From assembly GCA_002377985.1 (NCBI GenBank), contig DFQW01000121.1, positions 8,689-15,982 on the forward strand: 7,294 nt of DNA, given 5' to 3'. This stretch comes from Halieaceae bacterium UBA3479. GTDB taxonomy: Bacteria; Pseudomonadota; Gammaproteobacteria; Pseudomonadales; Halieaceae. Positions 1-5,757 of this stretch are shown here, piece after piece (the first letter of the stretch is position 1; every line of letters starts with the position of its first letter). Under the pieces are notes generated by a model. It saw nothing but the letters and a program-made list of their open reading frames with translations. It ran no database searches and was not told where the DNA came from. Position numbers and translations under genes: made by a program.

Positions 1-80
1 ACACAGACCGCTAGATCATGCTCCCCTCTGACCCCCCAGGACTCTGATACAGTTGAGGGCTCTCAAACGATATTGGAATG

Positions 81-86
81 AAAGGA
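81..86 (+). promoter_or_regulatory. Ribosome binding site of the cysteine synthase gene
   Basis: AAAGGA lies seven bases before the ATG at 94, an ideal Shine-Dalgarno distance, and it decides this start. The 80 bases further upstream hold no gene and no convincing promoter: TTGAGG at 53-58 resembles a -35 box but has no matching -10 box at proper spacing. Confidence 0.7.
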
Positions 87-93
87 CCCTCCT

Positions 94-1149
94 ATGCGCG
101 GAAAATTCAACAACATCGTAGAAACAGTGGGCGATACGCCCATCGTCAGAATCAACCAACTCGCGCCCGACCACGTGACGATGTGGGCCAAAATCGAAGC
201 ATTTAATCCGCTGGGTTCGGTCAAGGACCGACTTGCCATGGGCATCATCGAGGCAGCCGAGCAATCAGGGGAGCTCAAACCCGGCCAGACGGTGATTGAA
301 GCCACGTCGGGTAACACCGGGATCGGTCTTGCCATGGTGTGTGCGGCCAAGGGCTACCCCTTTGTATCGGTAATGGTAGAAACCTTTTCGGTTGAGCGAC
401 GCAAGCTCATGCGCTTTCTGGGCGCCAAAGTGATACTCACACCAAAAGAAGCCAAAGGCATGGGCATGGTCGCCAAAGCGCGCGAGTTGGCAGAGGCGAA
501 CGGCTGGTTTATGGCACGCCAATTCGAAAACCCTGCCAATGCCGACGTGCACGAGCGCACCACCGCGCGGGAAATTATGGATGCGTTCGACGGTGAGCGG
601 CTGGACTACTTTGTCTCGGGCTACGGAACGGGTGGCACCATCACCGGCGTTGCGCGGGTGCTCCGGGCCGAACGCCCTGATACCAAGATCGTGACCACTG
701 AACCCGACGGCGCAGCACTCCTCTCAGATGGACGCGCGCAGGAGCGCAATGCGGATGGTTCTGCGAGCGGCAGTCACCCCGCCTGGGCGCCCCATATGAT
801 TCAGGGCTGGACCCCCGACTTCATTCCGCTGGTCGCGCAGGAGTCGATCGACAAAGGCTATATCGACGAGGTCATTCCCGTGTCTGCCGACGTCTCTTTC
901 GCTACGGCTCAGGCGCTGGCACAAAAAGAGGGCATATTCTGCGGCATTTCCTGTGGCGCCACTTTTGCAGCCGCGCTCAACGTCGCGGAGCGGGCACCCG
1001 AGGGATCCGTCATTCTGTGCACCCTGCCCGACACCGGAGAGCGCTACCTCTCGACGCCACTCTTTGCAGACATTGAAGCCGAGATGACCGAAGAGGAGTG
1101 GGCCATGGCAGCATCAACACCTACCGCCGTACTGGCGCGACCGTCATGA
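94..1149 (+). CDS. cysK: Cysteine synthase family PLP-dependent enzyme (O-acetylserine sulfhydrylase type)
   Basis: Fold-type II PLP enzyme of 351 residues. The family makes L-cysteine from O-acetylserine and sulfide in the cytoplasm through an enzyme-bound 2-aminoacrylate. Visible motifs, in order, are GSVKDR with the PLP Schiff-base lysine at K44, the substrate-binding loop TSGNTG at 71-76, the phosphate-binding loop GTGGT at 178-182, GISCGA at 284-289 with S286 where the serine contacting the PLP ring nitrogen sits, and GERYLST at 315-321 as in CysK. SVKDR rather than the SVKCR of E. coli CysK is seen in CysM and CBS relatives. Residues about 209-232 form a Ser/Gly/Ala-rich stretch roughly ten residues longer than in E. 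coli CysK, followed by HMIQGWTPDF instead of HKIQGIGAGF. That region lines the active-site mouth and the serine acetyltransferase docking groove, so substrate or partner may differ. The stop overlaps the next start as ATGA. Family membership is firm; the exact reaction (CysK, CysM or a side branch) is inferred. Confidence 0.9.
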   Translation: MRGKFNNIVETVGDTPIVRINQLAPDHVTMWAKIEAFNPLGSVKDRLAMGIIEAAEQSGELKPGQTVIEATSGNTGIGLAMVCAAKGYPFVSVMVETFSVERRKLMRFLGAKVILTPKEAKGMGMVAKARELAEANGWFMARQFENPANADVHERTTAREIMDAFDGERLDYFVSGYGTGGTITGVARVLRAERPDTKIVTTEPDGAALLSDGRAQERNADGSASGSHPAWAPHMIQGWTPDFIPLVAQESIDKGYIDEVIPVSADVSFATAQALAQKEGIFCGISCGATFAAALNVAERAPEGSVILCTLPDTGERYLSTPLFADIEAEMTEEEWAMAASTPTAVLARPS

Positions 1150-1532
1150 ACCCCGAACCTATCCTGCTCGACCCGGATCCGCTGGCGCCCTATCGGATCT
1201 CGCCAGGCTTTAAAGTCAATGGCATGTTGTATCTTTCTGGCCATGCCGCCATCAGTGAGTCCGGCGAACTGGTGGGTGTCGGCGACTTTGACGCTCAGGC
1301 AAAAGCCACGTTTGAATCCTTGCAGCGGACGTTAAAAGCGGGGGGTTCAGACCTTTCGAAGGTCATCAAGGTCACCATTTACCTTACTGACATGTCGCAC
1401 TTTGAGAAGATTGTGGCGCTGAGAGGGGAGTGGTTTTCGGAGCCCTACCCGGCCGACACCATTGTTGAGGTCAAGGCGCTGGCACTGCCCGAACTTATGA
1501 TAGAGATCGAAGCGATTGCTGTAGAAAGTTGA
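1146..1532 (+). CDS. Rid family (YjgF/YER057c/UK114) protein lacking the deaminase arginine
   Basis: A 128-residue protein with the whole Rid/chorismate-mutase-like fold: LYLSGH at 28-33, the KVTIYLTDM segment at 75-83 and the ending IEIEAIAV at 119-126. Canonical RidA forms a trimer and hydrolyses reactive enamines/imines such as 2-aminoacrylate; its essential arginine (R105 in E. coli, in PARSCVEV) binds the substrate carboxylate. Here the aligned stretch is PADTIVEV at 102-109, so this position is Asp104. The N-terminal GPYSQ-type motif is also changed, to APYRI. It therefore resembles the Rid subfamilies that lack Arg and do not deaminate iminopropionate, and I do not call it RidA. The ATG at 1146 is chosen because it overlaps the upstream TGA (ATGA), giving the normal family length. 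There is no Shine-Dalgarno sequence before it, so translation probably depends on coupling. A GTG at 1098 in the same frame has a purine-rich stretch touching it without spacing and is unlikely. Confidence 0.88.
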   Translation: MNPEPILLDPDPLAPYRISPGFKVNGMLYLSGHAAISESGELVGVGDFDAQAKATFESLQRTLKAGGSDLSKVIKVTIYLTDMSHFEKIVALRGEWFSEPYPADTIVEVKALALPELMIEIEAIAVES

Positions 1533-1559
1533 TCCGGTATGCGTCATTGGCGTATTCAA

Positions 1560-1580
1560 AAGCTCTAAGGCAAAGGGCTT
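1560..1580 (+). promoter_or_regulatory. Possible hairpin over the weak ribosome binding site of the SOUL gene
   Basis: AAGCTCT (1560-1566) can pair with AGGGCTT (1574-1580), seven pairs including one G-U, around the loop AAGGCAA. It ends seven bases before the ATG at 1588. The only purine-rich Shine-Dalgarno candidates, AAGG in the loop and AGGG in the stem, lie inside it. The structure is short and may be chance. Confidence 0.25.
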
Positions 1581-1587
1581 ACGCACC

Positions 1588-2211
1588 ATGCAACGAACGC
1601 GAAAACTTACAATCATTGGCGCTCAGCTTTGGGTGTTTTTATCGACCTTGGTTGCGGGCATGAGCGCGAACGCCATAGAAGAACCCGCTTTCGAGGTCCG
1701 CCAGCGCTGGGACGAGGAGCAAATTGAAATCCGGGAATACGCGCCGCGCGTCATGGCGGTGACCGAGATGGCCGAACGCGAGAACGACGGTTTCAGGGTG
1801 CTTGCTGGCTATATATTCGGGGGCAACGCGCGGGAGCAAGAAATCGCAATGACTGCCCCAGTGCAGCAAACCATGAGCGGCCCCGCTGAAATGGCGTTCA
1901 TGATGCCCGCCGAGTACGCTTTTGATGAGTTGCCCGAACCCAACGACGCGCGCGTGGCCTTCAGACAGGCGCCCGCCTACACCGCTGCTGTGATTCGCTT
2001 TAGCGGTTGGGCTAACGCCGAAAAAGCCGACGCAAATTGGCAAAAGCTGAGGGGTTTTCTCATCAGAGAGGGTATCGAGATCGTAGGGGAACCCACACTG
2101 AACCAATACAATCCGCCGTGGACATTGGGTTTTCTCCGCCGCAACGAAATTATTGTGCCGGTTAAGAGCGGCGCGCCCATTGCTAGCGACACGGCGTCCG
2201 ACCTCTCCTGA
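1588..2211 (+). CDS. Exported SOUL-domain (heme-binding protein family) protein
   Basis: A 207-residue protein. Residues 1-29 look like a Sec signal peptide: basic start (RTRK), hydrophobic core, and an Ala-Asn-Ala site giving cleavage after A29, so it should act in the periplasm. The mature part is one SOUL domain from about residue 33 to 192: the opening FEVRQR...IEIREYAP, YIFGGN at 75-80, the family hallmark IAMTAPV at 86-92, and near the end NPPWTLGFLRRNEI at 175-188. SOUL/p22HBP proteins bind heme or other tetrapyrroles through a hydrophobic cleft; bacterial members are poorly characterised and family membership does not prove heme binding. The translation contains no histidine and no cysteine, so the usual axial ligands are absent and Met or Tyr would have to serve if iron is coordinated. 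It starts 55 bases after the Rid gene and may share its transcript. The start fits the signal peptide, although the ribosome binding site is poor. Confidence 0.88.
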   Translation: MQRTRKLTIIGAQLWVFLSTLVAGMSANAIEEPAFEVRQRWDEEQIEIREYAPRVMAVTEMAERENDGFRVLAGYIFGGNAREQEIAMTAPVQQTMSGPAEMAFMMPAEYAFDELPEPNDARVAFRQAPAYTAAVIRFSGWANAEKADANWQKLRGFLIREGIEIVGEPTLNQYNPPWTLGFLRRNEIIVPVKSGAPIASDTASDLS

Positions 2212-2233
2212 GGAAACACACGATCGATAACTC

Positions 2234-2264
2234 GCCAACGGTTTTCTTGGGCTTTTCTATTTAT
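2234..2264 (+). terminator. Possible weak intrinsic terminator after the SOUL gene
   Basis: GCCAA (2234-2238) can pair with TTGGGC (2247-2252, one bulged G) around an eight-base loop. It is followed directly by TTTTCTATTTAT, a T-rich run. The stem is only about five pairs, so termination would be weak, but both the position 22 bases after the stop and the T-tract fit. Confidence 0.3.
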
Positions 2265-2267
2265 ACT
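2262..2267 (+). promoter_or_regulatory. Possible -10 box of a P450 gene promoter
   Basis: TATACT matches the sigma-70 -10 consensus at five of six bases and sits 35 bases before the P450 start codon. No good -35 hexamer is found 16-18 bases upstream (CGGTTT or near variants), so the call is weak. It overlaps the possible terminator's T-tract. Confidence 0.22.
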
Positions 2268-2289
2268 CGGCCGATCACTCTTGTTGACC

Positions 2290-2294
2290 GGTGA
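2290..2294 (+). promoter_or_regulatory. Ribosome binding site that selects the P450 start
   Basis: GGTGA, complementary to the 16S anti-Shine-Dalgarno tail, lies eight bases before ATG 2303. The alternative in-frame GTG at 2291 falls inside this site and has no ribosome binding site of its own, so ATG 2303 is preferred. Confidence 0.6.
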
Positions 2295-2302
2295 ACAGCG
2301 CT

Positions 2303-3565
2303 ATGACCGAAGACATCACCCCAGAGGTCAATCTATCCGAGAAGGCCCACATCGAGTGCCCGTACAAAATGTACGAGCGCCTTCACCAGCAAGGCGGGAT
2401 TGGTGTCGACCCGAATATCGGCACAGTGGTGGCGGGATACGACGTGCTGGCAGCGGTTGCAAAAAATACCGAGGTCTACTCATCGAGCATTACCGAAGAT
2501 GGGCGCGGGCCACGGCACATGGGCATCAATCCAGAGCCGGTGCAAGACGACGTCGAGGAGATCCTTTCCAGGGCTCACCCTATCGTCAATGCGCTTTTTA
2601 CCGCCGACCCCCCAGAGCACACGCGTCATCGCAAATTGATCAGTAAAGCACTGAGTCCGCGCAGCGTCCGCGCGCTGGAGCCACAAATTCGCGAGATTAC
2701 AACGACGCTCATCGATGCATTCATTGACCGAGGTAGTGTCGATTTCATCCCGGAATTTGCGGTGCCGCTGCCGGTTACGGTTATCGCCGACATTCTCGGT
2801 GTTGACCGGAAAGACATCTGGACGTTTAAAGAATGGGGCGACCTGATGATATCGGGCAACATCGATATGCTCAGTCACGAGCGGCGCCGCGAAGTAGCCC
2901 ACGCCGTGGTGGAACTCCATGAGTATTTTGTTCCGAGAATTGAGGAACGCCGACGTAAGCCCACCGATGACCTGCTCAGCATCATGGTGAATACGGAAGT
3001 AGACGGAGAACCCCCTCTTACAACCGAGGAACTCCTGCCGATCATCGACCAAATTTTACTGGCGGGTCATGAAACCACGACCAACCTGATTGGCAATGCG
3101 ATGCTCGTGCTTCTGGGCGATAACGCGTTGATGACGCGTTTGCGCAACAACCCAGCTGATATTCCGGCGATGGTCGAGGAGGCGCTTCGCTGGGACCCGC
3201 CAATTCAGTGCACCTACCGACGTACGACGCGGGACGACGACCTCGAGGGTGTGCCCGTAGAGCGAGGCAGCATGGTTATCCCCATGTGGGCGGGCGCCAA
3301 CTGGGATCCAGCGGTATTCCCCAACCCAGAGCGATTCGACATCGATCGTCCCATGACCAAGCCCCATATGGGATTTGGTTTCGGTCCCCATTTTTGTGCG
3401 GGGGCCGAGCTGGCACGCATCGAGGCGCGGATTGCATTCGAAGAGCTGTTAGGTCGGCTGGCCGATATCGATCTCGACGAGACGAGCAGTGACCTGTCGC
3501 ACCTACCGAGCTTTGCATCCCGCGGCTACAAAAAGGTCGCGCTTAAGTTCAATAAGCGCACGTAG
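2303..3565 (+). CDS. Cytochrome P450 monooxygenase, soluble bacterial type
   Basis: A 420-residue P450 with no membrane anchor, the size of bacterial class I enzymes that take electrons from a ferredoxin and its reductase. Hallmarks, numbered from ATG 2303: DPPEHTRHR at 102-110 (C helix, heme propionate contacts), the I-helix oxygen-activation motif AGHETT at 254-259 with the acid/alcohol pair E257-T258, the K-helix ExxR at E293-R296, FPNPERFD at 339-346, and the heme loop FGFGPHFCAG at 358-367 with C365 as the thiolate ligand. All catalytic elements are intact, so an active monooxygenase is expected. The substrate cannot be read from the sequence. No ferredoxin, ferredoxin reductase or catabolic gene lies beside it, so redox partners must be encoded elsewhere. 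It follows the SOUL gene by 91 bases and converges on the DUF47 gene. A GTG at 2291 would add four residues. Confidence 0.95.
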   Translation: MTEDITPEVNLSEKAHIECPYKMYERLHQQGGIGVDPNIGTVVAGYDVLAAVAKNTEVYSSSITEDGRGPRHMGINPEPVQDDVEEILSRAHPIVNALFTADPPEHTRHRKLISKALSPRSVRALEPQIREITTTLIDAFIDRGSVDFIPEFAVPLPVTVIADILGVDRKDIWTFKEWGDLMISGNIDMLSHERRREVAHAVVELHEYFVPRIEERRRKPTDDLLSIMVNTEVDGEPPLTTEELLPIIDQILLAGHETTTNLIGNAMLVLLGDNALMTRLRNNPADIPAMVEEALRWDPPIQCTYRRTTRDDDLEGVPVERGSMVIPMWAGANWDPAVFPNPERFDIDRPMTKPHMGFGFGPHFCAGAELARIEARIAFEELLGRLADIDLDETSSDLSHLPSFASRGYKKVALKFNKRT

Positions 3566-3568
3566 CGA

Positions 3569-3601
3569 CTCGCCACGCGCGAGCCGCCGTTAACTGGCGG
3601 C
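3569..3601. terminator. Possible bidirectional terminator hairpins at the convergent junction
   Basis: Two short stems follow the P450 stop: CTCGC (3569-3573) with GCGAG (3579-3583), and GCCGCC (3583-3588) with GGCGGC (3596-3601). The second is a perfect six-pair GC stem that spans the DUF47 stop codon. Only AATAAT follows on the plus strand, so the T-tract is poor. The two stems share base 3583. Placement between converging genes supports a role in ending transcription, but it may be partly Rho-dependent. Confidence 0.35.
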
Positions 3602-4270
3602 AATAATCTGCGCGCGGTGAGACACTTTCTCGGCGTGATCGGCGATCTCTCCAATGCTTGTTAGCAACTGGTAGAGGAAAATGGCATCAACCGGAGAAAT
3701 ATCTCCTTCATGCACGCGCAATTTGGCGCGCAGCTTCGACTGCAATTCGTCCGAGCGACGCTCGTGTTTTTCAACCAACATGCTTTTGGTAACAATGGCC
3801 TGGGCCTGTCGCGATCCAAATGCGGTTCGCGAGAGTTCGCGCGTTGCCGTCACAACGTGAACCGCTTTTTCTGCCGCTTCTTGAACCGTCTGGATAAACT
3901 TGAATAGTGACTTCTCGAGTTTTTGCGGGAACGCCAACTCACGTCCTAATGACAATCCCGCGATATCCTTGGTTTCGTTCGCCATTTTGTCCTGCACGCG
4001 CACCAGCTCTAAGAGGTCGGCTCGCGAAACCGACATCCACAGCCCTCTGGGCAGGTTCCGGCGCACGTCCATCTTGATGTCATCAGCAATGCCCTCAAGA
4101 CGCGCTATTTCGAGCTGGATCTTCTCCGCTTTCTTCCATTGCCCCGACTGCGCCGCCTCGAAGTAAGCCTCAAGCCGGCTCACACAGTTCAGGCAGGCCT
4201 CAGCGTGCCGCTCCATAATCGCAAGTGGCGAGCTGCTTAACACCTCGGATAACGCGGGTTTAACGTCCAT
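3590..4270 (-). CDS. PhoU-like DUF47 protein, Pit accessory/regulator (TIGR00153 family)
   Basis: A 226-residue, almost entirely helical, soluble protein of the DUF47/PhoU-like family, the standard partner of Pit phosphate permeases. Members fold like PhoU as helical bundles with acidic metal-binding clusters and are thought to modulate or stabilise Pit transport from the cytoplasm. Matching motifs are visible in both halves: LEGIADDIKMDVR at 58-70, VRVQDKMANETKDIA at 90-104 and IGEIADHAEKVSHR at 206-219, the E-x-A-D-x-x-E/K pattern of PhoU-type proteins. There is no signal peptide or membrane segment, and the length is typical. It lies 93 bases downstream of the Pit gene on the same strand and is presumably co-transcribed with it. 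AAAGGGGA lies six bases before the ATG, a strong ribosome binding site that supports the start. The role in phosphate transport is well supported by context; the exact regulatory mechanism is not settled for the family. Confidence 0.9.
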   Translation of the reverse strand: MDVKPALSEVLSSSPLAIMERHAEACLNCVSRLEAYFEAAQSGQWKKAEKIQLEIARLEGIADDIKMDVRRNLPRGLWMSVSRADLLELVRVQDKMANETKDIAGLSLGRELAFPQKLEKSLFKFIQTVQEAAEKAVHVVTATRELSRTAFGSRQAQAIVTKSMLVEKHERRSDELQSKLRAKLRVHEGDISPVDAIFLYQLLTSIGEIADHAEKVSHRAQIIAAS

Positions 4271-4276
4271 TCTATT

Positions 4277-4284
4277 TCCCCTTT
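4277..4284 (-). promoter_or_regulatory. Strong ribosome binding site of the DUF47 gene
   Basis: Read on the minus strand this is AAAGGGGA, six bases before the ATG at 4270. It suggests the second gene is translated independently rather than by coupling to the permease gene. Confidence 0.6.
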
Positions 4285-4297
4285 AATTCATACTGAC

Positions 4298-4329
4298 AGG
4301 ACACCGATCACGTGGTGATCGATTGTCCT
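4298..4329. repeat. 32-base inverted repeat between pit and the DUF47 gene
   Basis: AGGACA (4298-4303) pairs with TGTCCT (4324-4329), and CGATCAC (4305-4311) with GTGATCG (4315-4321), leaving a three-base loop and a small 1x2 internal loop: 13 pairs in all. It lies 34 bases after the pit stop and 27 bases before the DUF47 start. Neither strand carries a T-tract after it on the operon side, so it is not a classical terminator. It could be a transcript-stabilising or processing hairpin that sets the expression ratio of the two genes, or an operator dyad. The structure is seen; the function is inferred. Confidence 0.65.
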
Positions 4330-4363
4330 ATTAATTACGCACTGCCCACTCACCGTTCTTATA

Positions 4364-5638
4364 TCAACCGAAAACGGCAGACAGTATGTAGAAAAATACC
4401 ACCGCCAGGCCCGCGCCCGCCGGCAAGGTCACTATCCAGGAAGTAATGATCGCGCCAATCGTGGGCAAGTGGAGGGCCTCTACCCCTCTGGCAAGACCGA
4501 CGCCCAACACAGCGCCCACCAGAGTATGGGTCGTTGAAATTGGCAATCCCGTCGCTGATGCCAATACAACAGTTGATGCCGCGGCGAGCTCGGCGGCAAA
4601 ACCGCGGCTCGGCGTCAGCTCTGTGATTTTTCTGCCGATCGTTTGAATCACGCGCCAACCATACGTGGCCAGACCCACAACGATACCGGCAGCGCCAATA
4701 CCCAAAACCCACCAAGGCATAATTGACTTGGCACCAATGATACCGCCGGATTGCACCGTGCTAACCACCGCCGCCAACGGACCCACCGCGTTCGCTACGT
4801 CATTCGAGCCATGCGCGAACGCCATGCCACACGCGGTAAAGATCATGAGAATGCCGAAGACCTTCTCAACATTCTCGACGCTATTGATATCCCCTGCGAC
4901 CTTAATGCGCCGCAAAAACAGTGCGCCGATCACCGCCACCGCCAAACCAACCAGCGCGGACACCAACATGGCGTTAGTGAACTTAGAGCCCATCCCCACA
5001 TCGAAGTCGACGCCAATGTGTTTGAGGCCCTTCAGCAAGGTGACCATGCTAATCATGAAGCCCACCATCCACATATAAACGGGCACATAACGACGCGCTC
5101 GCTCGAAAGTGTTGTCATGGTCGAGGATCAGGTTTTTAACCGAGATAAATAGTGCAAAGGACATCGAACCAGCGAGCAACGGTGAGACGATCCAGCTAGC
5201 CGCGATGGTGCCCACCTTGCCCCAAGCAACGGCCTCAACAGAAATGCCAACCGCGGCAAAACCCACAATCGCGCCGACGATGGAGTGGGTCGTTGATACC
5301 GGCCAACCTCGCATGCTGGCAATGAGTAGCCAGGTCGCAGCAGCAAGCAATGCAGCCAACATGCCGTAGACCAGCAGCTCCGGGGTATCAGTGAGCACTG
5401 CCGGGTCGATGATGCCCTTGCGAATCGTTGAAGTTACTTCACCACCGGCAAGATACGCGCCCGCAAACTCAAACACTGCCGCGATGAGGATCGCTTGCTT
5501 GAGCGTTAAAGCGCGCGAACCGACTGACGTCCCCATGGCGTTGGCAACGTCATTCGCGCCAATGCCCCAGGCCATGAACAGACCAAAAACGCAGGCCAGA
5601 GAGAGGAGAATAAAGCCGTGTGATGCGATGATTTCCAT
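4364..5638 (-). CDS. pit: Inorganic phosphate permease, Pit family
   Basis: A 424-residue polytopic inner-membrane protein of the Pit (PiT/SLC20) family, which imports phosphate by proton or sodium symport and, in E. coli-type PitA, as a neutral metal-phosphate complex. The two halves carry the duplicated family signature: GANDVANA at 27-34 matched by GSNDVANA at 277-284, and PVSTTHSIVGAIVG at 113-126 matched by PISTTHTLVGAVLG at 366-379. These form the inverted-repeat core and phosphate site. About ten to twelve hydrophobic segments are visible, with a hydrophilic loop near 170-185 and another near 243-258. It is shorter than E. coli PitA (about 500 residues) because the central loop is small. 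AAAGAGG lies ten bases before the ATG. The gene follows the porin gene by 119 bases and precedes the DUF47 gene. The coupling ion cannot be told from sequence. I found no convincing Pho box upstream. Confidence 0.95.
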   Translation of the reverse strand: MEIIASHGFILLSLACVFGLFMAWGIGANDVANAMGTSVGSRALTLKQAILIAAVFEFAGAYLAGGEVTSTIRKGIIDPAVLTDTPELLVYGMLAALLAAATWLLIASMRGWPVSTTHSIVGAIVGFAAVGISVEAVAWGKVGTIAASWIVSPLLAGSMSFALFISVKNLILDHDNTFERARRYVPVYMWMVGFMISMVTLLKGLKHIGVDFDVGMGSKFTNAMLVSALVGLAVAVIGALFLRRIKVAGDINSVENVEKVFGILMIFTACGMAFAHGSNDVANAVGPLAAVVSTVQSGGIIGAKSIMPWWVLGIGAAGIVVGLATYGWRVIQTIGRKITELTPSRGFAAELAAASTVVLASATGLPISTTHTLVGAVLGVGLARGVEALHLPTIGAIITSWIVTLPAGAGLAVVFFYILSAVFG

Positions 5639-5757
5639 TATGAGGATGCCTCTTTACGATCTGTGGCTACGCTACCCAAGAATTGTGACAATCAGATGAA
5701 TATCCGTGCTTGTTGCGGAAAACAGGGCGATTCAGCCGCGCTACCCGCTGACACCCC

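Noticed and set aside
1..93. Possible end of an upstream gene or a regulatory RNA
   Set aside because: No frame reads in from the edge with coding character, and I found no stable hairpin or riboswitch-like structure in this short stretch.
1639..2238. A 199-residue minus-strand open frame opposite the SOUL gene
   Set aside because: The plus-strand product has a signal peptide and SOUL motifs; the antisense product shows no recognisable domain and is Arg/His-rich like a shadow frame in GC-rich DNA.
2480..3052. A 190-residue minus-strand open frame inside the P450 gene
   Set aside because: Fully antisense to conserved P450 sequence, with no motif and no ribosome binding site that I can see.
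4364..5638. Similar DNA segments within the pit gene, around 4525-4545 with 5280-5300 and around 4790-4815 with 5535-5560
   Set aside because: They encode the two copies of the Pit family signature from an ancient internal duplication, so they are explained by the protein fold and are not a mobile or recent repeat.
4446..5699. Several plus-strand open frames opposite the pit gene (for example 4665-5078 and 5391-5699)
   Set aside because: They are antisense to a gene with clear family motifs, have low-complexity composition (Thr/Pro/Ala-rich) and lack ribosome binding sites.
5670..5746. Eight-base direct repeat CGCTACCC at 5670-5677 and 5739-5746
   Set aside because: Too short and with only two copies 69 bases apart; expected by chance often enough, and there is no flanking symmetry.
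5639..5757. Possible Pho box in the porin-pit gap (minus strand TTGTCAC near 5685-5695)
   Set aside because: The first half matches CTGTCAT at five of seven bases, but the second half at the required spacing (CTTGGGT) matches only three of seven. That is within chance.
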